From a virus: a DNA stretch of 43,256 bases. Positions 34,401 to 41,038 of this stretch are shown piece after piece. A program made the position numbers and the translations under genes. How positions within the stretch are numbered: position 1 is the first letter of the stretch; every line of letters begins with the position of its first letter. Below the pieces are notes generated by a model. The model was not told the origin of the DNA. It was given only the letters and a program-made list of their open reading frames with translations, and did no database searches. The stretch lies in the IMG/VR virus record IMGVR_UViG_3300017763_000039, positions 1 to 43,256 of that record; one strand, given 5' to 3'.

Positions 34401-35312
34401 TTCAATAACGCACTTGGAATGAAACAGCGAAGGGAAGTTTTAGAAGGCAGATCAGGCGGTGTGTTCAAATTGAGATTTGACATATTACACGCAGGTTACA
34501 CTTACGTTTGGTTGAATGGTGAGCAGTTGATACAAGGTGCGGACTACACAGCAAGTGGTAACACAATAACAATCAATGGCAAAACAATAACTTCTTCAGA
34601 CAGACTAGATGTGATGTACTTCGCAATTGAAACGGCAACAGGTGCTACGGGATTCAGGATATTTAAAGACATGATGAACAGAACGTTCTACAAACGTATT
34701 TCAAAAAATGCGACTACAAAATTGACACTAGATATGACAGAAGGAACGCAGACCATAACTGTGGAAGACGCGAGTGTGTTGCCAACACCAAACGCATCTG
34801 CTAACGTTCCAGGGGTCATATTCATAGACAAAGAGAGAATAGAATACTTTACGAAATCAGGTAACACGTTGGGACAATTAAGACGTGGAACACTTGGTAC
34901 AGGAATTAAGGGGCATGGATCAGGCACGGAAGTGGTAGATGCGTCTGGTACTCAAACCATCCCTTATGCGGACACAGTGTACACCAACACCTTCACAGGT
35001 GACGGCAGTACAGTTGTGTATGCACTATCACAAGCACCATCATCCGCTAGTGAGTTAGACATATTCATTGGTGGCCAACGATTGTTGCTCACTAGCGAGG
35101 ATGGATCAACTATCAACTACTCTGTTTCTGGAGCAAACGTGACTCTAAGCACAGCACCTGCTTCTGCAACACAGATAAAAATATTACACAAGAAAGGACA
35201 GGTTTGGTACACAGCAAAAGATGGTAATCCAGCGGACGGTAAAGGATTACAGGCTTCTGGCACTCAACAGGCTAAATTCATTGCTAATGAGCCTACAAAC
35301 GCACCTGAATAA
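22476..35312 (+). CDS. Giant multidomain tail/baseplate structural protein (4278 residues)
   Basis: One open frame of 12.8 kb. N-terminus about 1-165: conserved-looking (LPAFYRTDANQRF; Y-S-W-N-P-A-I-D-Y-D-K-L-V-N-Y-R-E-Y-Y-W). Residues about 178-288: cupredoxin-like domain with H221, C275, H278, M281. About 1659-1705 and 3398-3440: CBM5/12-like segments (Y-x-x-G-D-x-V-x-Y-x-G-x-F-Y-V-A-K). About 2094-2540: seven FG-GAP-type repeats. About 3212 and 3338: G-S-G-Y / G-A-N-Y repeats with P-T-V. About 3515-4250: at least six modules beginning F-x-G-D-G-S-T and ending in a x-x-x-A-P turn. It sits where T4 has gp7/gp8, but I see no gp7 similarity. Likely roles are a long peripheral baseplate arm or fibre that contacts the host. 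Very similar large proteins are known in marine T4-like phages. No frameshift seen. Confidence 0.7.
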   Translation: MADNPTNPLTNNEVVKQGTNEYRRTVQHLPAFYRTDANQRFLASTMDPLVQKGSLERLDGYIGRQDAYTRDVSDRYITATSRARYAYQLEPAVTYTDRDTTSVNPEDQVKFTGTYDDYINQIKYLGGNVNNHDRLNKETVYSWNPAIDYDKLVNYREYYWMPDGPGTIEIDSVGPSAVVEYSVENLAQGAYNFTHRENENNPILTLYRGNTYKFNVNAKGHPFWIMTEPYKSKVSADGSTSTIFDTGVTNNGVDYGTVTFTVPTTGAPSTLYYQCGNHDAMYGILQIKDATSTTAIDVEDDIVGAKNYSLRTLDLSNGMKIKFTKSLVASAYQDKEYYVEGVGDAITLTDVEDLITPGSYATESTILYDQVGYDSRPYAKAYYTPENKDYITIKRDSQDQNAWSRYNRWFHRSIIDETARIGGFTPTLNEDDRAKRPIIEFDSGLALYNHGTVAKKSVTLYDTVTTDAFSTVVKQTGYIVDGIALADGMRIVFAADTDTLVKNKIYDVNFVTAGDSTQVINLTEASDGTPADNDSIFIEFGTTNQGKTFHYDNTTETFIESQEKTGVNQQPLFAMFDNDHTPFDDATTYPNSTFAGAKVFAFATSDTATTDTVLGIKVKYNTINNVGDIVFDSDHTSGTFTYKSGTQTLTKNLAEGHLHYSTGRSTHNSRSAWIKRTSESKQRVIRTFIVDATEKQLFPIDFYKDSADLTDLEVSVSVNGTRKTLTTDYTLETGTKNKYVKFNKALEVNDQVRIAGHSSVDKVENKGIYEIPENLATNSLNEQLGTFTFGQILNHVKDILDKNQDVNGAIPGVSNLRDKPDARLKGGSIHQHEGSLLPAIFNLLDQEANFVTSLDYAGHEYEKWYNAFLTHATGTAYEGVAADRVDEIITAITPGRNNSFPFYYEDMLGWGENVSTRSYSVMGSSQTEYALDSQHDITTLNNRAVYVYLNDVQLLLGTDYTFSTTNDSVEITKALAEGDKIVIKDYSDTTGSYMPPSPTKLGMYPRFTPEVFTDTTYITDTAMIRKHDGSIIKAYGDERDDLIIELEKRIYNNIKVTYDAAYIDIHDIMPSAFTSTEYKLQEVDSVMGPDFYQWAGRNNVQYINNTVFSEGSPFTYNYARSKGRLIDENLPGHWRGIYKYFYDTDAPHVRPWEMLGHSEKPTDWDATYGTAPYTSGNDVLWNAVATEPGRYGKPLIKDYLPVDASGNLLDPLAAGLVDNFDIPGRQNAWKFGDQAPAETAWRRSSAYPFTAVKALALTKPAKFFSNLFDPSRLTTNVAGNQIYTETGIRKTLATARYHLETETNLATGVTTKYQTAGYQPYVVNHLISKNLDAKTFYYDKMKNLSVQLAYKLGGFTDKDNIKILTDSVSPGSKSGSKFIPDENYKILFRTSNPVDSFQFSGVLIEKNTDISQDGSTVLGGYKILGYSTTKPYFNFNYPVKTTTATAVSTEGSTVVEQYTAYQEITQTIPYGHVFNTIQDVTDFLFGYGHWLESQGFQFNKFSNELKETLNWANAVREFLFWTTQEWSPGSAITVSPAADGFELNTNNSIVGKLRNLAGDYSLLDSGGRKIDISEISTKRIGKTFELGIKSDTIGLYNIALNTVQKEHVLLFDNSTVFADIIYDPFTGFRQQRLKLVGWKTAGWNGDYYAPGFVFDAAQVTYWIANTDYRIGDSVEYQGKFYVAKSNHNSGSTFDKTYWTLKDEKPAPQLIPNFEYKIAQFNDFYEMETNNFDESQQQLAQRLTGYQSRDYLENLFVNDVSQYKFYQGYIREKGTQNAIDKILKAKYEGEDISLDLYPEWMIRTGNFGNTDSIENIQITLKDDEITADPQSIELLDTSNDTVEYTRSDAIVKDNFYYKPVEYTASDTFKRLDYTKQGVSRDTAQVFKTAGYPQVQQVQHTAFDIEEILDLDMNAITANDLVWVANKSNLDWDVLRITSAGIKIANLHLINDASQLEITFTGSHNLTAGSTTTQADYFGISNSEEATLNGVYQVSATPDHKTVIIDYDGNVGFIPALEDGSTADSYGNIYKFVSVRLASMDNVNDLIDFENYTDKDDAIEQPGDKVFADADSSGLWRVYEKQDPYTTAIVLSPDASTAEQEFGHRIVARNDGRTVIASAPGKGQGEVHFLFRTSSTAGTLLQSQSVGTMTDNDDNTSRLGESLSMSTDENFVVAGAPYTNAVGADGSTRFIDSGLVKIYIWDPSTFKYGILDTVRSPTDGSTLNENANFGWAHKISEPGTSSVRTTPDKYLFVSAPGHDNDRGRVYMYTWGVGADGSTYDTWTQDYTIEAPNGGRGQRFGHRIQTNDNGDILAVSSVAPGNAGKVEIFIKTSQSNDGSTQNSFALAQTLTGVTSDGSSINTKFGESIAMSKDGTTLIVGAPGVDGTSHPDAGAVYYYKWNADDSTNTYTLQQTISAPESSTNMKFGTSMDISHDGTRVIIGAENFASSREMKFDAGETTFDLQDTTIVDSNTGSGGAFTATMYNTKFVLDDRLITDNVTVNDDFGRGVCVIDGSVYVGAPKDDGNTTTDGSTKVVNDGTVTCFDLTVNGEYAWKNLVTETALMDTEKLGKVFEFNKKTKQLQDYYDLYDPIKGRILGIADREIDIKTAWDPASYNVGPKATIKTPWAEDHKGEVWWDLSTVKWLWYEQDTQEYKLNHWGQTFPGSSIDVYEWVESRLLPSEWNNRVEGTSSTISGIALYGDDSNYSVVQKYDSRLDSFVNVYYFWVKGKTTLPDNTHRKNTVAFVANLITNPRAFDHKYYSITDTNKFLLNNISNLTNDDVVLNVDIRTNTFEGDSHSVWKLVREGDADYRPGVQVESRWWDSLIGKNTAGDIVPDLNLPLNERYGNNVRPRQSWYVDRYDALKEIIDYANSVLKKNQLVGQVNLTNLDSQDPEPTSQSLEWDASVDTYAELTYINTADISGTVKYLVKADETANNYWAIYTWDGTEWSRTKIQTYNTSAYWGYTDWYKVDGDMIHDENTKIDKQVTYQYELDTLDIAIGKHVKVTSADTGGWKLFMKTATGWENVGTENGTIRLSTKLYDYSQDASGFAGQDNFDDNFFDQEPSIETRKILTALRDDMFTDELAGEYNTLFFTGLRKVLSEQTYVDWMFKTSFINAKNSVRQLDQRKTYTTGTDSWIESYINEVKPFHTKLREYKLGYDKTETQDGLFSDFDNPTFYDATTGKIRSLNVDSDTAKLTEFPYQMWYDYHKKYVQSITVTAGGSGYEVAPTVTILGGTTGSTGPFQIQATSSSGATSGQFGYYYPLFTSEKQAEIYDAQNSGSGTTKPYTFDGLDGTFYGPTASVTEAQSSKSTLYKIYVTPTTTAATATAIIQGGAVTKINVTGIGANYTATPTVVLTGGKKDGTTPTDTAKAYANLNNDLVRDFDTTIKFDRVSSTSRVVDWAASTAYAYNDLLRYNNGLYKVTNAFTSSTDFDDNSASVYKVYGNETGLTAADRTKGFYTPGSGMPGNELDQVMTGVDYGGTMVTGLLFSQEAGWDKAGWYDFPWDNYGNSRVKAFRADGSTAAYTFDTAPTSSEVYQVYLTQDDSTRKKLTDVFRGDGSTVSFTISETPEANALVEFIPFDDDGVLTPTDDRTLDSLVKGGLFTSALGHAPSDIVLEGDDFVSPDTSYAPEEVVPGQLFDTLDIKVYTSPESGVPFISEMNHRGNGSTTTFSIGDYPGSLGSVTVSVDGVVQKLTTNYTVNVGNKTITFTSAPVNNSIISTKVFAISGENYRVLNTFTGDGSTTSFLTSTRGEFNLDSTSSDIYVTVDGVPTTSYTTTTTANTITVVFNSAPAASSYIQIAGFNKSTTSTRSFASVRNQAITYDGATNRYTLTYPPGAIGPFSGLTTVELNGRVLRGPDNTYYVGDGSTYTYGVVSGLEDDSTVDPAKTISSASQVQVFVNGTKKDLNTHYTVDVGNNNIEFNTASVPTSTDVICISTLVDHQYYNEGTDLILVPSAITSPYSLSASDVLSVTTFNNALGMKQRREVLEGRSGGVFKLRFDILHAGYTYVWLNGEQLIQGADYTASGNTITINGKTITSSDRLDVMYFAIETATGATGFRIFKDMMNRTFYKRISKNATTKLTLDMTEGTQTITVEDASVLPTPNASANVPGVIFIDKERIEYFTKSGNTLGQLRRGTLGTGIKGHGSGTEVVDASGTQTIPYADTVYTNTFTGDGSTVVYALSQAPSSASELDIFIGGQRLLLTSEDGSTINYSVSGANVTLSTAPASATQIKILHKKGQVWYTAKDGNPADGKGLQASGTQQAKFIANEPTNAPE

Positions 35313-35321
35313 ATACACTAG

Positions 35322-36050
35322 ATGACACAGGACAACAAACCAACAGAATCTAAAAAAGAAGAGAACAACAAGCCTCAGGATAACACGGGTGTTATGATGA
35401 CGGGGCACATAAAGATTTCAGACCCAGAGACAGGTGAGGTTATTGTAGACAAGAGAAATGCGATACACTACGAGAACATGTCTCAGGCATTGGCTAATTC
35501 ATTGGCCAACAAGACGACAGGATTCGTGCATGAAATTGCACTGGGCAATGGCGGTACAAGTGTTGACCCAACAGGTATAATAACATACCTCACACCAAAC
35601 TCCACGGGTACAAATGCCACATTGTACAACCAGACTTATTACAAAGTAATTGACGATAATTCAGCAACGAACAAAGATACAACAAGGAACAAAATGGAAG
35701 TGAGACACACAGCAGGTAACAAGTACACTGACATAGTTGTGACTTGCACACTTGACTACGGTGAGCCAACAGGGCAGGCGGCGTTCGACAACACAACAGA
35801 TTTCAATGGTGACTATGTGTTTGACGAACTAGGTCTAAAGAGTTGGGAAGGCACAGAGAACGGAGCAACAAACAAATTGTTGACACACGTTATTTTTCAC
35901 CCAGTACAAAAATCATTAAACAGATTAATACAGATTGATTACACATTAAGAATTCAAAGTTTGACAACTTTCACTGAAACTAGTTCAACAGCACTGTCAA
36001 CATCAAACACAGTTAGTGGAACAACGTCAGGTGGTAACACAGGATACTAA
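35322..36050 (+). CDS. Virion structural protein of marine T4-like type, unknown role
   Basis: 242 residues, stop TAA overlapping the next ATG. After a polar, Lys/Asn-rich first 20 residues comes M-T-G-H-I-K-I-S-D-P-E-T-G-E-V-I-V-D-K-R-N-A-I-H-Y-E-N-M-S, a segment I associate with structural proteins near the fibre genes of marine myoviruses. The rest is beta-rich (D-I-V-V-T-C-T-L-D-Y-G; F-D-E-L-G-L), and the C-terminus is a Ser/Thr/Gly tail ending G-G-N-T-G-Y, like the tail of gp6. By position it could be the gp8-like wedge component or a fibre connector; sequence alone does not decide. Confidence 0.65.
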   Translation: MTQDNKPTESKKEENNKPQDNTGVMMTGHIKISDPETGEVIVDKRNAIHYENMSQALANSLANKTTGFVHEIALGNGGTSVDPTGIITYLTPNSTGTNATLYNQTYYKVIDDNSATNKDTTRNKMEVRHTAGNKYTDIVVTCTLDYGEPTGQAAFDNTTDFNGDYVFDELGLKSWEGTENGATNKLLTHVIFHPVQKSLNRLIQIDYTLRIQSLTTFTETSSTALSTSNTVSGTTSGGNTGY

Positions 36051-37546
36051 TGGCATACACTGTTAACAAATCAAATAGTTCATCGTCACCGAACCAGTAC
36101 ACTGTACAGGACGGTGTGGTCAACACACAGACTGATCTAAGTTTTATTGGAAAAGGGTATGCAGGTTACGGTGAAAGTATTGCAGAAAACTTTTTACACT
36201 TATTAGAAAACTTTTCAAATAGTTCAGCACCTTCGAAGCCGATCCAAGGACAACTATGGTGGGACGCGACCAATAACAAATTACAAGTGTACAACGGAAC
36301 TGCCTGGCAGACCGCAGGCGGAAGTGCACCATACCAATCAGATCAACCAAGTGGCCTGGCCGCTGGTGATATATGGATAGACTCAGATACAGGGCAGATG
36401 TATTTCTACAACGGTTCTGCATCAGTGTTGGTAGGACCGCCAGGCGCCACAGGTACAACAAATGGTTTCACATTTGATACAATACTTGACTCGGGTGATA
36501 CCAGTCAAAACATAACCAAATTGTTCAATGACGGAAACCTAATAGCAATCATTTCAGAGGATGAGTTTACTCCAAAGGTATCTTTATCAGGATTCGCGAC
36601 TATCAAGAAAGGTATAACCTTATCCACAGCGATTTCAGGCAACAAGTTCCAAGGCACTGCCACAGACGCGGATGCGTTGGGTGGGGTTGCCGCGGCAGGC
36701 TATTTAAGAGCAGATTCAAACGACACAGCATCAGGTACTATCTCGATTTCAAACGATGGTGGATTGATTGTTGGAGCGGACAGTGACATGACATTGACAG
36801 TGGACGCATCTGGAGGAATAATTTCTAACACCGTGCCAAACACGGATATCACATTCAAGGTCAACGACGGCGGAACAACGACAACCGTGATGACCATAGA
36901 CGGTTCTGAATCGAGGATTGGTATAGGAACAACTACACCTACTACTAAACTTGAAGTGTCAGGCACAACAACTTCAACGGCATTCGCAGGACCACTGACA
37001 GGCAACGTGACAGGAAACATCACCAGCACCGGTGCTAACTCAATGACAACCCTAACAATGGGCGGAACATTGACTTCTAAAGCGATATTGCCTGATGCAA
37101 CTACAAGTTATGACATAGGTTCAAGCAGTAAGAAATACAGCACTGTTTACGCAAAAGCAACATCGGCGCAGTACGCTGACTTGGCTGAGGTTTATGAGAC
37201 CGACTTTGAATACGAAGTGGGTACGGTTGTGGTGTTTGGCGGTGACAAAGAAGTAACAATCTCAACAGAAGGCAACGATCCAAGGGTGGCAGGCGTTATC
37301 AGTGAAAAACCTGCTTACTTGATGAATTCGGAATCAGCAGGACAACCTGTAGCATTGATGGGCAAGGTCCCTTGCAAAGTGATAGGACACATTGTCAAGG
37401 GCGACATGCTGTCAACAGATCCAGCGAACAACGGTGTGGCCAAGAAAACACATGACCCACAGGTCGGTGAAGTGATAGGAAAAGCATTAGAGAATTACGA
37501 TTCTGACGAAATAGGCACAATTAATATAGTAGTGGGAAGGTGCTAA
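36050..37546 (+). CDS. Tail fibre/baseplate adhesin 1, paralogue family
   Basis: 498 residues. The N-terminal 135 residues (L-S-F-I-G-K-G-Y-A-G-Y-G-E-S-I-A-E-N-F, then G-Q-L-W-W-D) are shared with the genes at 37557 and 42263 and look like a particle-attachment module. There follows a short collagen-like G-P-P-G-A-T-G, beta-rich repeats with L-G-G-V-A-A-A-G-Y-L-R-A-D, and a T-L-E-V-S-G-type fibre shaft. The C-terminal 130 residues start A-D-L-A-E-V-Y-E-T-D and contain V-P-C-K-V-I-G-H-I-V-K-G-D, a domain seen at the end of many marine phage fibres, similar to the autoproteolytic chaperone/G2 type; cleavage is not shown here. Likely a distal fibre. Stop TAA. Confidence 0.75.
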   Translation: MAYTVNKSNSSSSPNQYTVQDGVVNTQTDLSFIGKGYAGYGESIAENFLHLLENFSNSSAPSKPIQGQLWWDATNNKLQVYNGTAWQTAGGSAPYQSDQPSGLAAGDIWIDSDTGQMYFYNGSASVLVGPPGATGTTNGFTFDTILDSGDTSQNITKLFNDGNLIAIISEDEFTPKVSLSGFATIKKGITLSTAISGNKFQGTATDADALGGVAAAGYLRADSNDTASGTISISNDGGLIVGADSDMTLTVDASGGIISNTVPNTDITFKVNDGGTTTTVMTIDGSESRIGIGTTTPTTKLEVSGTTTSTAFAGPLTGNVTGNITSTGANSMTTLTMGGTLTSKAILPDATTSYDIGSSSKKYSTVYAKATSAQYADLAEVYETDFEYEVGTVVVFGGDKEVTISTEGNDPRVAGVISEKPAYLMNSESAGQPVALMGKVPCKVIGHIVKGDMLSTDPANNGVAKKTHDPQVGEVIGKALENYDSDEIGTINIVVGRC

Positions 37547-37556
37547 ATATATACAA

Positions 37557-38954
37557 ATGGCGTACACAATAAACAAAACAGACGGAACAGTAGTAACAAC
37601 GATCACGGACGGGACAGCGGACAACACCACTTCGTTGCAGTTGTTTGGAAAATCATATTCAGGTTTTGGTGAGGGCCTCAACGAGAACCTAGTAAAATTA
37701 TTAGAGAATGCCGCATCAACATCGGCACCCTCGACACCATTAAAAGGTGAATTATGGTTCGACACAACCACAAACCAATTGAAAGTTTACGACGGCACAA
37801 GTTTCAAGCCAACAGGCGGTTCGAAATCAAGTGCAAGCCAGCCCACATCTCCATCAGCGGGTGACCTATGGCACGATTCAACAAATGACCAGGTGTATGT
37901 CTACACAGGATCTGCATTCTTATTGGTTGGACCGGTTTACACAGCAGGACAGACGCTGTCAGGATGGAAGATAGAGACGTTAGCAAGTTCGGGAGGCAAC
38001 AAGGTTGTTTCTTCCATGTACGCAGGTAACACAAGAGTTTGTATAGTTTCAAAAGAAACATTCACTCCGACTGCATCACAATCAGGGTTCGCAGAGATCA
38101 AAGCGGGTCTGACATTGAACTCTACGTTGAGTGCAGTGTTTGAAGGAACAAACACTCAGGCCAGCAACATAGATGTGTCGGGCACAACTAACACATCGGC
38201 CATAGTCATCGCAGGTGGAAACTTCCTAAGGGCAGACGCGGCGGATACAACCACAGGTGCACTGACAGTAGACACAGATTCAGGAATCATCGTTGGTGAT
38301 GCACAAGAACTGACAGTCACGGTTTCAAGCAACGATGTGACAGTTGCACAGACGTCACAGGACAAAGATTTAAAATTCACAGTAAACGATGGCGGAGTTA
38401 CAAAAACACCGTTGACATTGACGGGTGCTGATGGCGGCATTGACATGACAGGAGATCTTACCATTACTGGAAATTTAACAGTGACTGGCGAGTTTGATAA
38501 AAGTGGAAGTGTAATTAATCTTGTTGATGACGCATTTATAAAATTAAACTCAGGTAACAGCGAAGCAGATTCAGGTGTAATTGTTGAAACAGGAGATTCA
38601 GATGATGCTAGATTATTTTACGATGTGTCAGAAAATAGATGGACAGCAGGTGAAGGCTCAACATATTCTCATTTGATAAGAGACACAGATGCAACAGCAG
38701 ACGGTAACGCAAACAAAAATACAAAATTCTTAAGGACGACGGCGGCAGGATTGTTAACAGTAACAAACATGTCTTTAGCGGCGGTAGGTTCAGCGATAAC
38801 AACATCAGACACATCCAGCGTGAGTGTGCCAACCATAGGACAGGTAGCAACATTTGGTAACCAATGGGGTGGATCTGAGAAAACAGTTTCAACTTCATTA
38901 CCAACAGGCGGCGACGGTAGTGACGGGGACTTCTGGTTCGTAAGGGAGTCATAA
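37557..38954 (+). CDS. Tail fibre/baseplate adhesin 2, paralogue family
   Basis: 465 residues, start MAYTINKTDGTVVTTITDGT, stop TAA. The first 135 residues follow the same pattern as adhesin 1 (S-G-F-G-E-G-L-N-E-N-L-V-K-L-L-E-N; G-E-L-W-F-D; L-L-V-G-P). The middle has L-R-A-D-A-A-D-T-T-T-G-A-L-T-V-D-T-D-S-G-I and F-T-V-N-D-G-G. The C-terminus differs from adhesin 1: it lacks the A-D-L-A-E domain and ends G-S-D-G-D-F-W-F-V-R-E-S, a motif often found where a fibre or needle ends and a separate tip protein attaches. The tip may be the glycine-rich protein that follows four bases later. Confidence 0.75.
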   Translation: MAYTINKTDGTVVTTITDGTADNTTSLQLFGKSYSGFGEGLNENLVKLLENAASTSAPSTPLKGELWFDTTTNQLKVYDGTSFKPTGGSKSSASQPTSPSAGDLWHDSTNDQVYVYTGSAFLLVGPVYTAGQTLSGWKIETLASSGGNKVVSSMYAGNTRVCIVSKETFTPTASQSGFAEIKAGLTLNSTLSAVFEGTNTQASNIDVSGTTNTSAIVIAGGNFLRADAADTTTGALTVDTDSGIIVGDAQELTVTVSSNDVTVAQTSQDKDLKFTVNDGGVTKTPLTLTGADGGIDMTGDLTITGNLTVTGEFDKSGSVINLVDDAFIKLNSGNSEADSGVIVETGDSDDARLFYDVSENRWTAGEGSTYSHLIRDTDATADGNANKNTKFLRTTAAGLLTVTNMSLAAVGSAITTSDTSSVSVPTIGQVATFGNQWGGSEKTVSTSLPTGGDGSDGDFWFVRES

Positions 38955-38958
38955 TCCC

Positions 38959-40380
38959 ATGGCGTCGGATGCCTTTACTTTCAATTATACAGGTACAATT
39001 AACCAAGTTGTAATTCCACCAGGAACAGAATCTATAGACGTTCATCTCTGGGGAGGAGCAGGTGGCGGTGGAGGTTCAGACGCTGGAGGCCCTGGTGGCA
39101 CAGGAGCGGCAGGACACTACGTCACATCGTCAACGATATCTATAACATCAGCACAGATAAACACCACTATGGAAATAGTAGTGGGTGGTGGTGGAGCAGG
39201 TGGGTCGTCAGGTGGCGGAGCACCAGGTGGTACCAACGGAAAAAGTAAAACAGGTTATTCAGGTGGAGAAGGCGGTAACGCTGGACCACAACCATATTCG
39301 GGCTCAGGTGGAGGTGGCGGAGGAGCCACTCTAGTGAGGATCGATGGCACAGACATAGCAGTCGCAGGAGGCGGCGGTGGAGGAGCAGGAGCGGGCAAGA
39401 GCTCAAACGGAACAGCAGGGATCAACACAAACACAGCAACATCAAACACACCAGGCACACTGGGAGAGAACGGCAAGGACCACAGCGGAGACGGAGGTGG
39501 TGGTGGAGCCGGTGGAGGTGGTGTCGATGGCGGAACGTCAGGCGATGGCGGATCGGGCGACAACGGCGGTACTGGCGGTAAGTCAGGATCAAACAACGCG
39601 GGCGGTGGCACAGAGAACAACGGATCTGGAGTAACACCAGGTGGCACGGGATCAGCACAATACACGGCAGGTATCGCAGTAGGTGGAAATCCAAGTTCTT
39701 CAGGTGCAGACGGCAAAGCAGTAGTCGTCTTCAACTCAAATGCACGGGGAAATGTAAAAGTTGGTGCTACGTGGAAAGGTATCTCTGAGGCATACTATAA
39801 AGTCAGCGGTGCTTGGAAAAGAATAACAGCAGGTTATTACAAAGTGGCTGGTGAATGGAAGGCTATATTCGCCCTATCAACATTCACACAGACAGCGGCC
39901 GGATTCGGTGACGCACAAGGGAGTTCAAGTTCAGGATCAGGTGGATCAGGCGGTGGTTGTTTCATAGCAGGCACTATGATCACAATGGCAGATGGCAGTT
40001 TCAAAGCAGTTGAAACTGTGGACATAGGTGACGAGGTTGCAGTAGGTGGCAAAGTGTTTGCAACAGGTAAGTTCTTGATTGATAACTTATATGAATACAA
40101 AGGTGTGCAGGTATCAGGCACGCACATGGTCAAAGAAGATGGTAAATGGACTCGTGTTGAGAACAGCAAACACGGTGTATCACTAGGTGATGATGACGCA
40201 ATAGTTTACGTGTTTGGAAACGAGAACAGAAGAATCATAATAGAAGGAATAGAGTTCACTGACTACTTCGAATTGAGTGAACAGCAAGAATTAGCCAACC
40301 ACGGCGAACAATTTTTTAGTAATTGGCAGGATCATGATAGACAGATTCATGATAAAAATGTTAATATACTAAATGCTTGA
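38959..40380 (+). CDS. Glycine-rich adhesin with C-terminal Hint (hedgehog/intein) domain
   Basis: 473 residues. The first 40 residues (F-T-F-N-Y-T-G-T-I-N-Q-V-V-I-P-P-G-T) lead into poly-Gly segments to about 260, resembling glycine-rich fibre-tip adhesins with polyglycine-II packing. Residues about 268-303 hold three Y-Y-K-V-x-G-x-W-K-x-I-like repeats. After a Ser/Gly linker comes the Hint domain: G-G-C334-F-I-A-G-T (splicing block A, nucleophile Cys), A-V-E-T-V-D-I-G-D-E, then V-S-G-T388-H389-M-V (block B-like), and F-T-D-Y-F-E-L at about 435. There is no C-terminal H-N splice motif, so cleavage rather than splicing is expected. The stop is TGA directly followed by TAA and overlaps the start of the next gene by 8 bases. 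Confidence 0.75.
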   Translation: MASDAFTFNYTGTINQVVIPPGTESIDVHLWGGAGGGGGSDAGGPGGTGAAGHYVTSSTISITSAQINTTMEIVVGGGGAGGSSGGGAPGGTNGKSKTGYSGGEGGNAGPQPYSGSGGGGGGATLVRIDGTDIAVAGGGGGGAGAGKSSNGTAGINTNTATSNTPGTLGENGKDHSGDGGGGGAGGGGVDGGTSGDGGSGDNGGTGGKSGSNNAGGGTENNGSGVTPGGTGSAQYTAGIAVGGNPSSSGADGKAVVVFNSNARGNVKVGATWKGISEAYYKVSGAWKRITAGYYKVAGEWKAIFALSTFTQTAAGFGDAQGSSSSGSGGSGGGCFIAGTMITMADGSFKAVETVDIGDEVAVGGKVFATGKFLIDNLYEYKGVQVSGTHMVKEDGKWTRVENSKHGVSLGDDDAIVYVFGNENRRIIIEGIEFTDYFELSEQQELANHGEQFFSNWQDHDRQIHDKNVNILNA

Positions 40381-41038
40381 TAAATCTTTTTACCACGGAC
40401 AGCAAGGCGAATGTTTTAGGCAGTTGGAAAAACACTGGGCGGACATCAAACACGAGTTTGACACACAACCTAACAAAGTATTTTTAGATCCTGAAGACTT
40501 CTCAGACAGTGTGAGGGGACTACCAGAAGACTTCGATGACAAGTCAGGAGACTATGTGCATGGGCAGTGGCAGGCATTGGGCATACAATCAGGGGATCAT
40601 GAAGGGCAGTCTTTTAATGACTATCCCATGCTATACAGTATTCTTAGAAAATTTCCCTATAAAACTAACGTCGCAATAATGACAGTAGGACCAAACACAA
40701 AAATTGGTAATCACACAGACAACGAGGGAGGATGGAGATATCAGATGTGCCTGGATGACGGTGGCGGAGATCAAAGCGGTATGTATGTGATGAATCTAGA
40801 GACCGGTAACCAGGAACCAATGATCTGGAAGACAGGTCAAGCATTTGTGTTCCAACCAGACATACAACTACACAACGGTTTCAACAATAACCCAGGCTCT
40901 AGGACCACGTTGTTAATTGACTTTTACAAGGAATCCGTGTACACTAAAGACAAGTTTGAAAAATATTACCAACACTATTCTGAGTGTTTCGAGGGGTTGG
41001 AAAATTTAGTGGACATATATGAATCTAGGAAAAAATAA
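40373..41038 (+). CDS. Aspartyl/asparaginyl beta-hydroxylase-like 2OG-Fe(II) oxygenase
   Basis: 221 residues, start MLDKSFYHGQQGECFRQLEK, stop TAA. Metal and cosubstrate residues are clear: G-N-H114-T-D116-N (H-x-D), a distal H167 in Q-P-D-I-Q-L-H-N-G-F and R177 in G-S-R-T-T-L-L-I-D-F, the pattern of the aspartyl/asparaginyl hydroxylase family (PF05118). It may hydroxylate a side chain in a virion or host protein, or a small molecule. It overlaps the Hint adhesin gene by 8 bases and the SDR gene by 20, so it belongs to a translationally coupled chain. The adhesin next door is an attractive but unproven substrate. Confidence 0.8.
   Translation: MLDKSFYHGQQGECFRQLEKHWADIKHEFDTQPNKVFLDPEDFSDSVRGLPEDFDDKSGDYVHGQWQALGIQSGDHEGQSFNDYPMLYSILRKFPYKTNVAIMTVGPNTKIGNHTDNEGGWRYQMCLDDGGGDQSGMYVMNLETGNQEPMIWKTGQAFVFQPDIQLHNGFNNNPGSRTTLLIDFYKESVYTKDKFEKYYQHYSECFEGLENLVDIYESRKK

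Noticed and set aside
39255-39734. 159-codon minus-strand Pro-rich frame
   Set aside because: It is the mirror of the poly-glycine part of the adhesin gene; no start signal.
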